Assembly: GCA_946965045.2 (NCBI GenBank)
Contig: OX337228.1
Coordinates: 1,426,001 to 1,490,000 of the forward strand
Length of the DNA: 64,000 nucleotides
Origin: Epithemia pelagica
Lineage: Eukaryota; Bacillariophyta; Bacillariophyceae; Surirellales; Surirellaceae
Reading direction: 5' to 3'
Of the stretch, positions 20,076-30,838 are shown piece by piece. A model generated the notes under the pieces. That model saw only the letters and a program-made list of their open reading frames with translations. It ran no database searches and was not told the DNA's origin. A program made the translations under genes and the position numbers. Each line of letters begins with the position of its first letter. Position 1 is the stretch's first letter.

Positions 20076-20804
20076 ATGTCGACGCAAGAACAAGACCCCC
20101 AACCTACTGGAACCGAAGACGCCAACACGAATTCTGGCGAACCAAAGAAGCAGAAGGGTCGGAAGAGGGGATCCGCGAGGTGGGGCAAAGAGGAGACCGA
20201 TCTCATGCTGACGATCGTTGAAGAACTCTGTCCCGCAGGCGACGACAAGTGGAAGGAGGCTGCAGGAGAACTCTACGAAGCTTCCACCGGCAAGTATCGC
20301 CGGGACGGTAACGCTGTGAAGCGCAAGTTCGAGAAAATGTCCATGGGAAAAAAGCCTACGGGTGCAACAGTTCCACCCAATACCGTCGTACGAGCGAAGC
20401 ACATCAAGGATCATATTGCTTTGAAAGAGGGTGTTGGGCACTCAGGGCAGAATGACTCTGATGATGATGAAAATAGCCAAGAGGGCAACAAAGAGGAGAA
20501 AGGAGTGCAGATTCTCAAGCGTTCGGAGTCGGGCCGTCCCTTGACCAAGAAGCGCAAATCGACGTTGCTGAACGAAGCACTCGATCGTCTTGGTGAGCAG
20601 CAGAAGGAGTCCACAAAGATCCTTGCCACTGTTGGTGCAGCCCCTACTGCAGCGACTCCCAGCAGTACTACAATGGAGCGCATGGATGTGGTGGAAGAGA
20701 AACTGCAGCGCATGGACGAGAAAATGGACAGCAAGCTGGCTGCCATTCTCAAAGCGATCCAGCAGAACGAGAAGCAATTTTCTATAGAACACATGCTAGA
20801 GTAG
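20076..20804 (+). CDS. Harbinger Myb/SANT-like DNA-binding protein
   Basis: The 242-residue protein has a basic N-terminus, then a Myb/SANT-like trihelix at about residues 33-95 (ARWGKEETDLMLTIVEEL, then KWKEAAGELYEAS, then the basic RDGNAVKRKFEKM). The middle is acidic and Ser-rich, and the C-terminus forms a coiled coil (MERMDVVEEKLQRMDEKMD). In Harbinger elements the Myb-like partner carries the transposase to DNA and to the nucleus. The gene converges on the transposase, the stops being about 50 bp apart, and its frame is intact. It could be mistaken for a host transcription factor, but its position inside the terminal repeats argues otherwise. Confidence 0.75.
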   Translation: MSTQEQDPQPTGTEDANTNSGEPKKQKGRKRGSARWGKEETDLMLTIVEELCPAGDDKWKEAAGELYEASTGKYRRDGNAVKRKFEKMSMGKKPTGATVPPNTVVRAKHIKDHIALKEGVGHSGQNDSDDDENSQEGNKEEKGVQILKRSESGRPLTKKRKSTLLNEALDRLGEQQKESTKILATVGAAPTAATPSSTTMERMDVVEEKLQRMDEKMDSKLAAILKAIQQNEKQFSIEHMLE

Positions 20805-20855
20805 AAAAAACGAAGGTTCTATTTATTACTAGTCATTGACTTCTTCATCATCATC

Positions 20856-22124
20856 TTATTCTTCTTCATCATCATCAGAATATTCTTCGTCGTCATTCCA
20901 GTCGTGATCGTTTGCTTGTCCTTCTTCTTGTGCTTCTGTAGATTGTTGTTGTTCTTCTTGGTAGTTCTCCCTCACGTAGTTAAAATACGTGCGAATCTGA
21001 TTGCGATCCATGGTCTCTGTTCTGAAATTCAGCAGAAGAACAGAGCACCAAAGGATCAATTTGCGACGCATTTGACACGTTGGGAGTTTACTTACGACAC
21101 GACGAAAAACTTTCGTCAGACAACCGTTGCCCCACTCACTCGCCTGACGGAGGTGCGTCAGCGATCGTTCGTATTCCGACTTGTCCATCGTGTTTTCGTT
21201 GCCCTCCTTCAGTTTGACAAGCTTACCACTCATGTCTCCACTTGTCTTGAATGCCGAATCGCAAACAGCCAGATATGGGTCCGGCAACTTCTTGATATGG
21301 TCGTAAATGTTCCCCCAGTAACATGACTTGCTGTCATGAAAGTTACCAGGGGCATTTACGACACAATCAATCACTTTTCCCGAAGGTGACCAAACAAAAA
21401 TGCAGTTGCAATTCGTATCACCCGTCCATCCATTGTAATCTCGGTTTTGCTTCTTGGGATCAGGGTCGTTGAGGGTGACCAGCTTTAAACCATCCATCAT
21501 CGCAATGACGTAGCGGATGGCTTCGAAGGCTGCGGTCAGACTCGCTTGCTCCTGTAGATTGTCTTCCGACATGTCCCAAAATACACGAGCTTTCTCGTTA
21601 TTCACTAGGGCCTTGAGGATGCTTCCAAGGCCAAGATAGACACACTTTTCAAATTGGGTGGCAGTTGCACCAAACTGGCAGTGTAGGTTCTTGACTTCAC
21701 TGCGACATGTCAACCACTTCACCGCCATCACCAAAATATCGTAAGCATCAAATTGTCAGCGTTGAATGTCTTGCTCCCGCGGTACACCCTGTCGCGGATC
21801 AATACTCAACGATATGATTGATTGCTGCGTCAACTCAACCAATTCGTTGATCGCCTCCCTTGAGAAGGCGGTGAAGTGGAGGAATTCAAGGTCATCTCCA
21901 TGGTGACGGACGCGGTACCAAAAAGAGTCCTTGCTTTGTCCAACGACACGTCGTCGATAACGACCTTGTACCGCTCGGACAACCGTATCTGTATGTTGGG
22001 AAGCAGCAACAGCAGCAACAGCAGAAACTGAAGATGCTAAGCTGTCATGGTGATGGATGACAGCTGTAGCGATAGCAAGCAACGCCTTCTTCTTACGTTC
22101 AGCGAAAGATTCGGAAGTCGACAT
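20856..22124 (-). pseudogene. Harbinger DDE transposase with one in-frame TGA
   Basis: The frame runs from ATG at 22124 to the stop at 20856 and is broken once, by TGA at 21758-21756; upstream and downstream parts share one frame. The upstream 122 residues include the helical region before the catalytic core. The core shows Asp in MMDGLKL, the second Asp in AVCDSAF and Glu in ASEWGNG followed by a basic helix, matching the Harbinger/DDE_4 layout. The GNFHDS block between the two Asp motifs is also typical. The last 30 residues are Glu/Asp-rich. The single nonsense codon is in the sequence RQFDAYDIL-like context, and a one-base change from CGA to TGA would explain it. About 422 codons in total. 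Confidence 0.8.
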
Positions 22125-22779
22125 GCCGAAATTTGTGAGCCGTTGGATGGAGATTTTGGTTCCAAATCGTTTAGGATTCGTTTAGGACTTTCGATTGCTT
22201 CCAGAAGATGACCGATCGAAACTGGGCCTCTACTGTATGTCATAAACTTAATCCAACGCAAAACTTAGAAATAATTCCAAAAAGTAGAGCTTAAGTATAA
22301 GATCACGACTGCTACTGAATGTCTTAGACGCAAAATAATGACAAGCTGTGAATCACACGCCAGCATATTTTATACAATATACAAGGATGCTTATGTTAAT
22401 TAGTTTTTCGCGCCGTATCCCCCACAGACCCCCAGACACTTCTCTAAATAACAAAGAAGGTTGTGTAAATAATAATGTCACGGGGAAGGCATACGATTTA
22501 GAATATTCATGTCTGAATATTTATAACCATTTTGATTTCAGAATAAGTTTACGACGAAAGTTCATGAGCCGGGGCCTACCCCCGGACAAATTTCGTCTCA
22601 GATTTATCTCAAATCTAAAATGCTCAGGTTATGGGCTCAAATTTAAGAGCCGGTTGGGATTGAGATTTGGGGGTTACGACATACAGTAGAGTTCCACTCC
22701 TAAACAAGAGGCCTTTCAATCCTAAACAGGAGGCCAAATGCGTCTGAACGTCGTACGATTTGGAGCGATCTGATTGGCT

Positions 22780-22819
22780 AAGAATAGGATTTTTAGGATT
22801 TTAGGTCAAACCGTTTTCC
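22780..22819. repeat. Harbinger right terminal inverted repeat
   Basis: The sequence ending TTTAGGTCAAACCGTTTTCC is the complement of the left end. Just inside it are further TAGGATTTTTAGGATTTTAGG steps that echo the subterminal CCTAAA words. Confidence 0.65.
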
Positions 22820-23102
22820 TCCAATGTCCACCTTTCTCCCTCCGCGACCAACGTACCTCCCCCCACCGTGCACGCCGTTCTGGTTAAATGACACCACAGT
22901 TCCCCCCCACCCGTGCGCTGCCACGTAGTCAGTCTAGGTAGATTAACACTACTCTCTAGAAAGAAAAAAGATATACGAAAAAGATACCCTGCAACAGGCC
23001 CCATTTTTTGGTCGGGTTCTTGTTTTTCCAACGCAAAGAATTGAAATCGAAGTAGAGTCATCATTGAAGTATCACAATCATCATCATCATCAGTCCACCA
23101 TC

Positions 23103-25132
23103 ATGGCTCCGGCAACCAAACGTCGAAAGACGAGGAATTCGTCCTCGTCAGAACCAGCAGAGGAAGAGACCACTGCAATGGCAGCAGGGTCTTCTCCACC
23201 AGCGGCCAAACGAAGGAGTATCTTGGAGGAAAAGGATGCCTTGATTGTTAGTTTGCGAGAAGAAATTGCCACCTTGCGTGAAGATCAAGAAACGTATTAT
23301 TCCAGTAAGGATAGCACCTTGGAATGCGAAGATATTCCAGAGTACGTCATTGCTTGTCTGAACCGTTTTGTGCAATCGTGGCCTTGTCCATTGACTGGAT
23401 ATTCTCCTAATCATGTTTTGTATACGGCAGATTCGGTTTTCCAGCTTCGCATGCCAAGGAACGGATTGTTCAAAATCATGAGTTGGACAATCGTCCCCGG
23501 TTGAATACGAGCAGCTATGTCAATGTCGTTTCGGAACCCGAAGAACGAGATGTGGCACTCATGGGCATGGAAGTGAATTTGGCCGACGGAAGTGTCTATC
23601 CGGCGTCGGTTCAGTTACACGATCGAGTTGTCAATATGATTGCCTCCCTCTGGAATTGTCCCAAACCAACCACCACGGCGGCATCCTCGGGAGCCGATAC
23701 AACGTATCCACCCAATTACAGTGGTGCCGGGACGGTCGGATCGACCGAAGCTTGTTTGTTGGCTGGATTGGCCCACAAATTTCGGTGGCGCAAATGGTAT
23801 GGTAAAAAGCACGGCATGACACCGGCACAAGTCATGGGCGTGGTACCCAATATTGTGATTTCGTCGTGTTATCAAGCGGCGTGGGAAAAGCTCTTTCGAT
23901 ACTTTGATGTCACGCCTCGCTTTGTCTTTCCCAAATTGGCCAATCAAATGCGCATCGAGGCCGAGCAAATCAAAGCCTTGGTCGATGATCAAACCATGGC
24001 GGTGGTGGGCATTCTCGGCAATCACTACAATGGCGCGTACGATCCCATTTGGGATATGGACAAGGTTGTGTCCGAGATTAATGCCGAAAAGGGGTTGCAA
24101 GTGGGCATTCATGTAGACGCAGCGTCAGGAGGCTTTGTCGCTCCCTTTCAAGACAATGTTCCACCCTTTGACTTTCGACTGGACAATGTCTTGAGGTAAG
24201 ATTCGAAACCGTTCGTGTCCATTGGATTTCGTCGTTGTGCACACGACATGTTACTCACGAGTACGCTTTGCTCCTCTCTTACCTCTGGCTCTTTGTTTGT
24301 ACAGCATGTCTGCCAGTGGACACAAGTTTGGAGAATCCATTTGTGGCACAGGATGGCTCGTGTTTCGTCATCGCGAAGACTTGGCCGAACACATTTCGGT
24401 TCGCGTCACCTGTACGTACTACATACATGTGGTGTGAATGGTTCTCATGCGGCAAAAAACCTCATCAATGATCTTTGTTCATGATCACATCCATGCTCTT
24501 TCTTGTATTTCTTAGATTTGGGTGGTGTATCGGATAGCATCACATTGAACTTTTCACGTCCGGCTGCTGGTGCCTATGTTCAATTGTACAAGTTTTTGCG
24601 TTTGGGAAAATTCGGATACCGTCGCAAGGTTCAACGACAACTGGACGTTACTCGGCAATTCCGATCCATGGTCCAAGACTTGAAATGGTCCAATGGGGTA
24701 CCCATTTTTGAAATCTGCGATGGGTCCGGTAGTGCGAACGACAACGAACCAGCCTGTTGTCTCCCCGTGTTTGCGGCGCGTCTCAATCCCGCCCTGCGCA
24801 AGGAACGACACTTGCAGTTCAATGATCATTCCCTACAACATGCCATGGGAGAATTTCATTGGTATGTCGGCGCCTACTTTTTGTCGTTTGAAGATTTTTC
24901 CAACCATGGCAAGCTTGCTCCACTGTGCAGCGATGAACCCATGTCGGCATCCATGTTTCGCGTCGTTTTCAAATCCAATTTGACCCACGTAATGGCCAAA
25001 GATTTATACCGACGACTCAAGGAAGTCCTGGATCATTTCCGAAAAGAAGAAACCATGAATACGGTACGACGTGTCCTGATCCAAGCATACTCGGTTGCTC
25101 AAGCTCATCAAAACGAGCATACCTCCTGTTGA
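23103..25132 (+). CDS. Glutamate decarboxylase-like PLP enzyme (group II decarboxylase)
   Basis: The model is join(23103-23304, 23445-24195, 24305-24411, 24516-25132), 558 residues. The PLP-binding Lys is Lys325 in ASGHKFG; upstream are NRPRLNTSSYV, the GTVGSTEACLLAGL cofactor loop and HVDAASGGFVAPF, all matching glutamate decarboxylases, which make GABA from glutamate. Introns 2 and 3 (109 and 104 nt) are secure. The first is a proposal: frame 1 (ending ...VFQLRMPRNG) must switch to the frame of KERIVQNHELDNRPRLN, and a 140-nt intron from GTAAGG at 23305 to TTTTCCAG at 23444 restores it. A one-base frameshift near 23450 would do so as well and would keep about 45 more residues. The N-terminus has a basic KRRK patch. 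A repeat shared with 7371-7412 lies about 90 bp upstream. Confidence 0.8.
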
Positions 25133-25299
25133 AGGAGGAAATGGACAGGAAATTGCATGAGATATCACACAGAAAGTCAAAACCATACTATATGAATAAT
25201 ACAAACGTTAAGCAACTTATTTCTAGGAGTAGGAGAATAGGTAGAATTATCCTGTTCCACACCGGAAAATCGCGGAACCGTCATTGAGCACAGAGGCGG

Positions 25300-27216
25300 C
25301 TATTCAAAAATCATCATATCTCGCAGATCATCATCATCATCATCATCATCACTACTTGCGGATTCATCTTGATCCATAGTTTCTTGAAGATAGGTGGAAC
25401 CCTCTTCCTGCGATGAGTTCATACCACCGGGACTCGTTCCCATTCCGTGCATCGGGTATCCTCGACTGTCCTCCTCCGTGTCGTCTGGATCACGACTGTC
25501 CGAGGCTTGGGAATTGGTTGTGTCTTGATGATTCCGATCGTTGTGATTCTTGTCGACAGGGTCCCCTCGTCTCCGTTGAACCCAAAAGGCCACAATCAGC
25601 AAGCCGGCACTTCCAAAGGCAACCATGACCACGGGTGAAATACCCGAAGGCTGGGAGGATTGGGCACGTAACACTGTATTGGGTGTTTCCTCTTCCTCCT
25701 GCAATGTATTGTCTTGATTAATGACGGGTGCCGACGACGTTGGCGAAACCGAATCGCCACCGCTCCACAAGGTGGGCGACGAGGAGGAGGAGGAGACTGT
25801 AGGTTCCAACGACGGAACCGGAGATTGGGAAGGACGTGGACGGATCGTAGGTCGTGTTGTAGGGAGTGGAATAGGGGCGGACGACGATGTGGTAGGCCAT
25901 TCGTCTGGGGTTGGTGTGAAAGGGGAGGGACTGGATGCGGGGGACAATGATACAGGTGAGGATGGTTCAATAGTGGTCGAGGATGGAAGTGGTGTAGCAA
26001 GAGTGGGTATTGTAGGATACTCTGGTGAAGTTGTCGAGACGGAGGGAGATGGCGGAGTCGATGAAGACAGAGTGGATGGAATTGGAGTGTTATTGACATT
26101 TGTGGGTGTCGTAATGGGCGACGGAGAACTCTCTGATCCATCGCTGGGACCAAGGGTCGATGGCGATGGCGCTTGTGTCGTGGAAACATCCTGCTCGTTC
26201 AAAGCAACTGGACTGGTGGTTGTTGGAAGCCTGGAAGGAGCAACCGGAAAATTGGTGAAAGACGGTGCCGATGGAGCAATAGTTGCACTCGATCCACCGT
26301 TGGGCCCTGGAGTACTTGTTGGAGAAGCCACTGGTTGCGGAGCAGTCGATGGAGTCCACGGCGGAAACGTGGTAGGAATTGTGGGGGTCGCCCCCCAAGG
26401 TGCCATGGTGGGGGGGCTCGCTACAGGGGTGAATGACCCATGTGGATACAAGGTCGGAGAGATTGGGGTGCTGTGAGGAGCTGTGGAAGAAGAGGGAGAC
26501 GAGACACTGGGTGAAGGAGTGTTGGGTAGACCATTATTTGTTCTGGACGGATTCCTGGAGGGAGTCGTAGAGAGTACAGGAGATGGGGACTGTGGTGAAG
26601 AAGGAACTGGGTTGCCAGTCGGAGCGGGAAACGAAATCGGCAAAGGACTGGGACTGTCCAACGACTGCTCTCCAAACGGTGCATCGGTTCCAACATTGCT
26701 GCTACTACTCGGACTGGGTGTGGTTGGAACAACTCTGGTAGACGATGGAGTCTGGGTGGGAGCATCCGACGACGGTCGTTCTCCAAAGGTGGGATAGGAC
26801 GTCCAAAGGACAGGGGACCAAGTCGGACCAGGACCATCCGATGGTGTGGTTGGTTTGTGCGTGGGTCGTTTGGTGGGCGACTTGGTAGTGGGTGATGGAG
26901 TCGGTTTGTGTCCCAAACTTGGTGGGTTGGTTTTCGGGTTCAATGATGGAGGAACCCCCCACGACGTTCTTGTTTTGCGATTCTGTTGCATTGCAGAATC
27001 GGCACCCAGAACAACCACGTGTCGGTCGTATTTGGTTCGTTTGTTCGAAACAGCCATAGAAGATGAGAGACCAGTTAGCCACACACTACTGAAACAAACG
27101 AGTCCCAGCATCCATGGGAGATCATGGTGAAGTGATCTTCTTCTCGTTCGTTGCATCATCGGTTTATTGGAAGAGGACTGCAAACTGCAATGAATGATGG
27201 GTGAGACACGGTCCAT
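25300..27216 (-). CDS. Ser/Thr/Pro-rich single-pass (type I) membrane protein
   Basis: The 638-residue frame has a hydrophobic signal segment near residues 35-55 (LPWMLGLVCFSSVWLTGL), preceded by a basic RTRRRS stretch. About 450 residues of Ser/Thr/Pro repeats follow (SPSP, TPSP, PTTP types). One transmembrane helix, VVMVAFGSAGLLIVAFWV, lies near residue 530 and is followed by RRR. The cytosolic tail is very acidic and ends in a run of Asp. I recognise no catalytic domain. Such proteins in diatoms are usually heavily O-glycosylated surface or cell-wall proteins; that is inference from composition. The start may be the second Met pair (near 27160), since the signal begins late. Low-complexity DNA makes several antisense frames look long, and these are not genes. 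Confidence 0.65.
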   Translation of the reverse strand: MDRVSPIIHCSLQSSSNKPMMQRTRRRSLHHDLPWMLGLVCFSSVWLTGLSSSMAVSNKRTKYDRHVVVLGADSAMQQNRKTRTSWGVPPSLNPKTNPPSLGHKPTPSPTTKSPTKRPTHKPTTPSDGPGPTWSPVLWTSYPTFGERPSSDAPTQTPSSTRVVPTTPSPSSSSNVGTDAPFGEQSLDSPSPLPISFPAPTGNPVPSSPQSPSPVLSTTPSRNPSRTNNGLPNTPSPSVSSPSSSTAPHSTPISPTLYPHGSFTPVASPPTMAPWGATPTIPTTFPPWTPSTAPQPVASPTSTPGPNGGSSATIAPSAPSFTNFPVAPSRLPTTTSPVALNEQDVSTTQAPSPSTLGPSDGSESSPSPITTPTNVNNTPIPSTLSSSTPPSPSVSTTSPEYPTIPTLATPLPSSTTIEPSSPVSLSPASSPSPFTPTPDEWPTTSSSAPIPLPTTRPTIRPRPSQSPVPSLEPTVSSSSSSPTLWSGGDSVSPTSSAPVINQDNTLQEEEETPNTVLRAQSSQPSGISPVVMVAFGSAGLLIVAFWVQRRRGDPVDKNHNDRNHQDTTNSQASDSRDPDDTEEDSRGYPMHGMGTSPGGMNSSQEEGSTYLQETMDQDESASSDDDDDDDDLRDMMIFE

Positions 27217-27794
27217 GGCATTCTCCTAGTAGGAAGCTCGGAGAGACGGAGTGGGTTGATGTTGTGGTTGTTGTAGCTCTGTTTTGCCTTGTCTCTTCCC
27301 AGGGACAACAGCACCAATCGAGGATTCTTCTGCTTTCCGATTTAAATAGGGCTGTCGATCATTCTTTCTCTCTCTTTACTGCTGTATGGAAACTTCTTGA
27401 AAATCCAGACTCCGTCCAAGTCGTCACGATCCACATACAACAAGTTGTGGTTTGAATAGCGGGGTGATGGATTCGGAACCGTTGCCCCTGTCACTGTCAT
27501 TAATATGGGTAGACCATGATGGAGGCAACCGTTGCCACAAATTCCAGCCTGGTATTAGCCCATAACAGTTATGGTGATGCGTGATTTCGCAGGGCCGCCT
27601 CCCTCGGGAGCCTGCTTGCGAGAGGCATCACGCAAGGCGACCAATCAGAGGTGCATACACGCGCACGGGGCCACAAAAGTCTTCGACTCAATGTCCAACA
27701 TATAAAAGCGATACATAAGCGACCGATAAATGACATTTTCCCCTTCAGGGATTCTTTCTGTGCTTCTCCGCATCTCTTCCATCCATGATGATGG
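27217..27794. other. Divergent promoter region with a hairpin and a TATA-like box
   Basis: This 578-bp region separates two divergent genes. TATAAAAG at 27701-27708 lies 94 bp before the CDIN1-like start codon and may be its core promoter. A hairpin can form between GCGTGAT at 27579-27585 and ATCACGC at 27627-27633, with additional CGCAGG/CCTGC pairing inside. No gene is supported. Confidence 0.45.
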
Positions 27795-29262
27795 ATGCAA
27801 CGGGAAGAGAGCTCGGCGACGACGACCGCGTCCTCATTCACCGCCAGTTTCAACTCGGCTGCTCCGACTCTGGTACAACAGCCCTGGGCTCCGGAACATC
27901 TCCATTACGACTACTTGGAGAATCACTTCTTTCATTGTATCAAACATGCCGACTCCTTTCTCTACGACAGAGTCGAATTCGACACCCGCTTGCGTCATCA
28001 TTCGGAAACACTTGGCGTTCCCTACGAGGTAAATTGGACCATGATAATCACCTTACCAGCACCTTCGAACCAACCTATTCTCATTCTCGTTTCATTTCGA
28101 AAAATTCGATGATACATAATCTGCTGTCCAAAATTGCTGGGCCCTAGTGCCTTGTATCGTTTCTCCGCAACTTGCACCTGCTACACGTAAAACGAACCTC
28201 GCCCAAAATTAAAGCCCGATTGCAATCCTATTATCTCAAGCAGTACATGGAATCAAATGTATCCGTCTTGGAGCTGGCCAAACAAGCCAAATACTCACCG
28301 TATCTGTTTGCGCGGTTTATTGTGGAAGCAGTGGCAAGGTTTCCAGCCGCCGCTTCCTCAACGAGCGCCAATAGCAAGAATGCAAAGCCGAAAAAGAAGA
28401 TTGGTGTGACCGATGCGATGCGCGATCCGAAACAGATACTGGTCTCTTTGGAACAAATTGCCCCCAACTATCATGCATCGGAAGAAGGATTTCAGCGACA
28501 ACGACAACAACAACAGGAAAATGATGATCCTACCTCGTCGGGAACAAGCCCCATGGCAGAATTTGGAACTCGACTGGCGTATGAAGTACATTGCTGCATG
28601 GAAGCTGATCCCATGTACGGTGTGAGTCACTTTGTATCATTTGATCTATTGAGAGAACCATGAAACTGATACATTTCTCTCTTATTTCAGCCCATGTTTG
28701 ATAAGCAACGTCATCTTGTTGGAGTCGAATACGAAGTGATTTTGGAATATCAGCTTCGTCGTCTGGGTAGGTGATACGCGGTAAAGATGCTCGCGACAAT
28801 GCAACCTATCTCACACAAGTCGCACTTCTTTCTGCAGGCATTGACTTCGAGACAGAGGAGGATCTACGTGAGGCCGGCACAGCCCGGACACCGGATATTC
28901 TCTTGAGTAGTCCCATTGCTATCTCTACATCATCCTCTTCTCCTGTCATGACGACGACAGAGTATGCGGAGAGTGACAGCTCCGCTCCATCTGATTGGAA
29001 AATCATTTGCTGGATTGATTCCAAAGCACTTTTTGGCGACGTGCACACACACAACACTTCCGTCCTGCCCCAAGCCGAATCATATGTTCATCGGTTTGGT
29101 CCAGGACTGATCCTGTATTGGTTTGGTCATGCTCCGTTGGATCGACTAGACGATGCTGGGGGAGACCTGCACATTCTTGGTTGGCAATTGCCAGAGACAA
29201 TGATGCTCGCTACCGGCAAAATGATATCAACTAGGAATAGCAATAAACCACGCCAAGACTAA
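27795..29262 (+). CDS. CDIN1/C15orf41-like nuclease (TPD family)
   Basis: The model is join(27795-28028, 28148-28621, 28691-28766, 28838-29262), 402 residues; introns are 119, 69 and 71 nt. The middle contains KARLQSYYLKQYMES...VLELAKQAKYSPYLFARFIVE, the helical region of the CDAN1-interacting nuclease family. The C-terminal half has the family-defining TPD in ARTPDILL, then CWIDSKALFGD and RFGPGLILYWFG, near-identical in pattern to animal C15orf41. The TPD Asp and the D-S-K motif are the PD-(D/E)XK-type metal site related to archaeal Holliday-junction resolvases. In humans this protein partners codanin-1 and is mutated in congenital dyserythropoietic anaemia. Its role here is unknown. Inserts (Ser/Thr-rich near 28930, Gln-rich near 28500) make it longer than the animal protein. 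Confidence 0.85.
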
Positions 29263-29468
29263 CATCTTTCGATGCTCGAGGTCGGTCAAGGAGTCCTGCT
29301 CTCTTAGGAGTATTATGCTTGTACCTACTAGGAGTAGTAGTAGGGGGCGGGTAGCTTGGATACGAATATGGGCGGTTGCTGGGAGATTCGACCGTCCGTC
29401 ATCCGTTCTTCGTCATTGTTGGCATTTTGCTTTCGTTCTTCGTTCCGTTACGATAACAAAAAACAACG

Positions 29469-30446
29469 ATGACAGGAGAGAATCCACCTTCACAGCAAGA
29501 AATGGATATTGCCTTATCCATGGCCACCATATTAGGGACTATGGTGGCTCTTTTGGCTGGGCTCGTGGTGATGCAGACCCCTAAACAGCAGCAGTCTTCC
29601 ACGTCAACCTCCACCGGTGGCAATGAGGGCACGTTTCTGCCGTACTTGACAACACAACCCTCAAAACGAGCCTATGAACTGTATGTGGCGGCCTACACGC
29701 CGGTGTGGATCTTCATTTTTGGTTTGGTTGTCGTATTCCAATGGTACGAATCATTTGATGCATGGTCGTATCTCCAACTCTGTGGTGGCTTGACATTGCC
29801 CCTGTTTCTCCAACCCATATTATTCCCTTCGGCTGGAACATCGTCGCCCGATGCAGGCCGTCCTCTCTGGGAACGTTACAGCTTCAAAGCGAATGTATGG
29901 ATCGCCGTATATTCCTTTATTGGGAATTATTGGTACACACATTACTTTTATTCCGTTCTTCGCGCTCGGTACACAATGCCGGCCCATCGATTGAACAATG
30001 TGCCCATTGCAATGTTCTTGGCGACCCACTTTTATTTCTCCACCTATCACTTTTTCTCCAATGCTCTTCTACGGAAAGTTGTTACATCGTACGAACCTGG
30101 GTTCCGGAGAACGGCCTTGTTTGTCGGCGTTGTCCTCGTCTTTTCCTATTTTACCGCCTTTATGGAAACATTGACAATTTCGTCCTATCCATACTACGAC
30201 TTTGAGGACCGATATATGGCGTACACAGTGGGAAGTGCCTTTTATGGCATTTACTTTTTGGTGAGCTTTCCAGGATTCCTCACTTTTGACGATGACATTG
30301 ACAGCAAGAACGCCACCACGGCAAAGAGAGTTTCCTTGTGGGATACCATTGTGTCGAGTTGTGGTCATGGCATGATCATTATGATTCTGCTTGATCTGGT
30401 TCGATTATACTTGGACATTCCACTTGTCGTTGGTGTCATGCCCTAG
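29469..30446 (+). CDS. CPI1: Cycloeucalenol cycloisomerase
   Basis: A 325-residue multi-pass membrane protein with about seven hydrophobic helices and no introns. The pattern QPSKRAYELYVAAYTPVWI, then KANVWIAVYSFIGNYWYTHYFY, then NNVPIAMFLATH, then SYFTAFMETLTISSYPYY and FYGIYFLVSFPGF follows the plant cycloeucalenol cycloisomerase family step by step. The enzyme opens the 9beta,19-cyclopropane ring of cycloeucalenol to give obtusifoliol in the ER. It is needed only where sterols are made through cycloartenol, so it supports a photosynthetic or algal-type host. The N-terminal 45 residues, including a Ser/Thr linker, are extra. The start codon at 29469 is the first ATG in frame. Confidence 0.88.
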   Translation: MTGENPPSQQEMDIALSMATILGTMVALLAGLVVMQTPKQQQSSTSTSTGGNEGTFLPYLTTQPSKRAYELYVAAYTPVWIFIFGLVVVFQWYESFDAWSYLQLCGGLTLPLFLQPILFPSAGTSSPDAGRPLWERYSFKANVWIAVYSFIGNYWYTHYFYSVLRARYTMPAHRLNNVPIAMFLATHFYFSTYHFFSNALLRKVVTSYEPGFRRTALFVGVVLVFSYFTAFMETLTISSYPYYDFEDRYMAYTVGSAFYGIYFLVSFPGFLTFDDDIDSKNATTAKRVSLWDTIVSSCGHGMIIMILLDLVRLYLDIPLVVGVMP

Positions 30447-30838
30447 TAACTCCACTATAATTTGTCCACGACAAAACAGACGTATCAACCAGGCTGTTAA
30501 TATCTTGTCTGATGTTCGACAAGAGAACGGCGAAGGGTGCTTCTAACATTCTCAATTTTACTGTGATTTCGTTTACTGCCCGATGGATCCGCTGCGGCTC
30601 ACAAGCAGCGACGGATATTGTCCTGGAAAGGTCATGCTGTTGAGGTGAAACGAAACCTTGTAAAAGCTAGAATAGATTAACAATAGCTAGAATAAGTTGA
30701 GCAATGGGCATTGAAGGGATTGATTTGTAAATCGATCAACGCGCAAGTCGTAGCATAAATGGTAGCTGCAATGTAAATGGTGGAACTGCACGGAGGAAGA
30801 AAGCCCGTCTTTTTCCTCAGGTTTCACGAGATCTTGTC
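30447..30838. other. Intergenic region between convergent genes
   Basis: This 392-bp stretch lies between two converging genes and should contain both 3' ends. I see nothing else in it. Confidence 0.4.

Larger units (their letters stand above)
19820..22819. mobile_element. PIF/Harbinger-type DNA transposon, two convergent genes
   Basis: Inverted ends start GGAAAACGGTTTGACCTAAA at 19820 and end with its complement at 22819, with similarity extending about 30 bp. Between them are a Myb/SANT-like gene (plus strand) and a DDE transposase frame (minus strand), the two-protein set that defines Harbinger elements. The word CCTAAAC and its complement recur near both ends (about 19740, 19843, 19904, 22168, 22179, 22700, 22723), suggesting subterminal binding sites. 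I could not confirm a 3-bp target duplication, so the exact ends may be off by a few bases. Confidence 0.75.

Noticed and set aside
20411-20794. Minus-strand frames over the Harbinger Myb gene
   Set aside because: They are Ser/Leu/Phe-rich antisense shadows of the acidic coiled-coil region.
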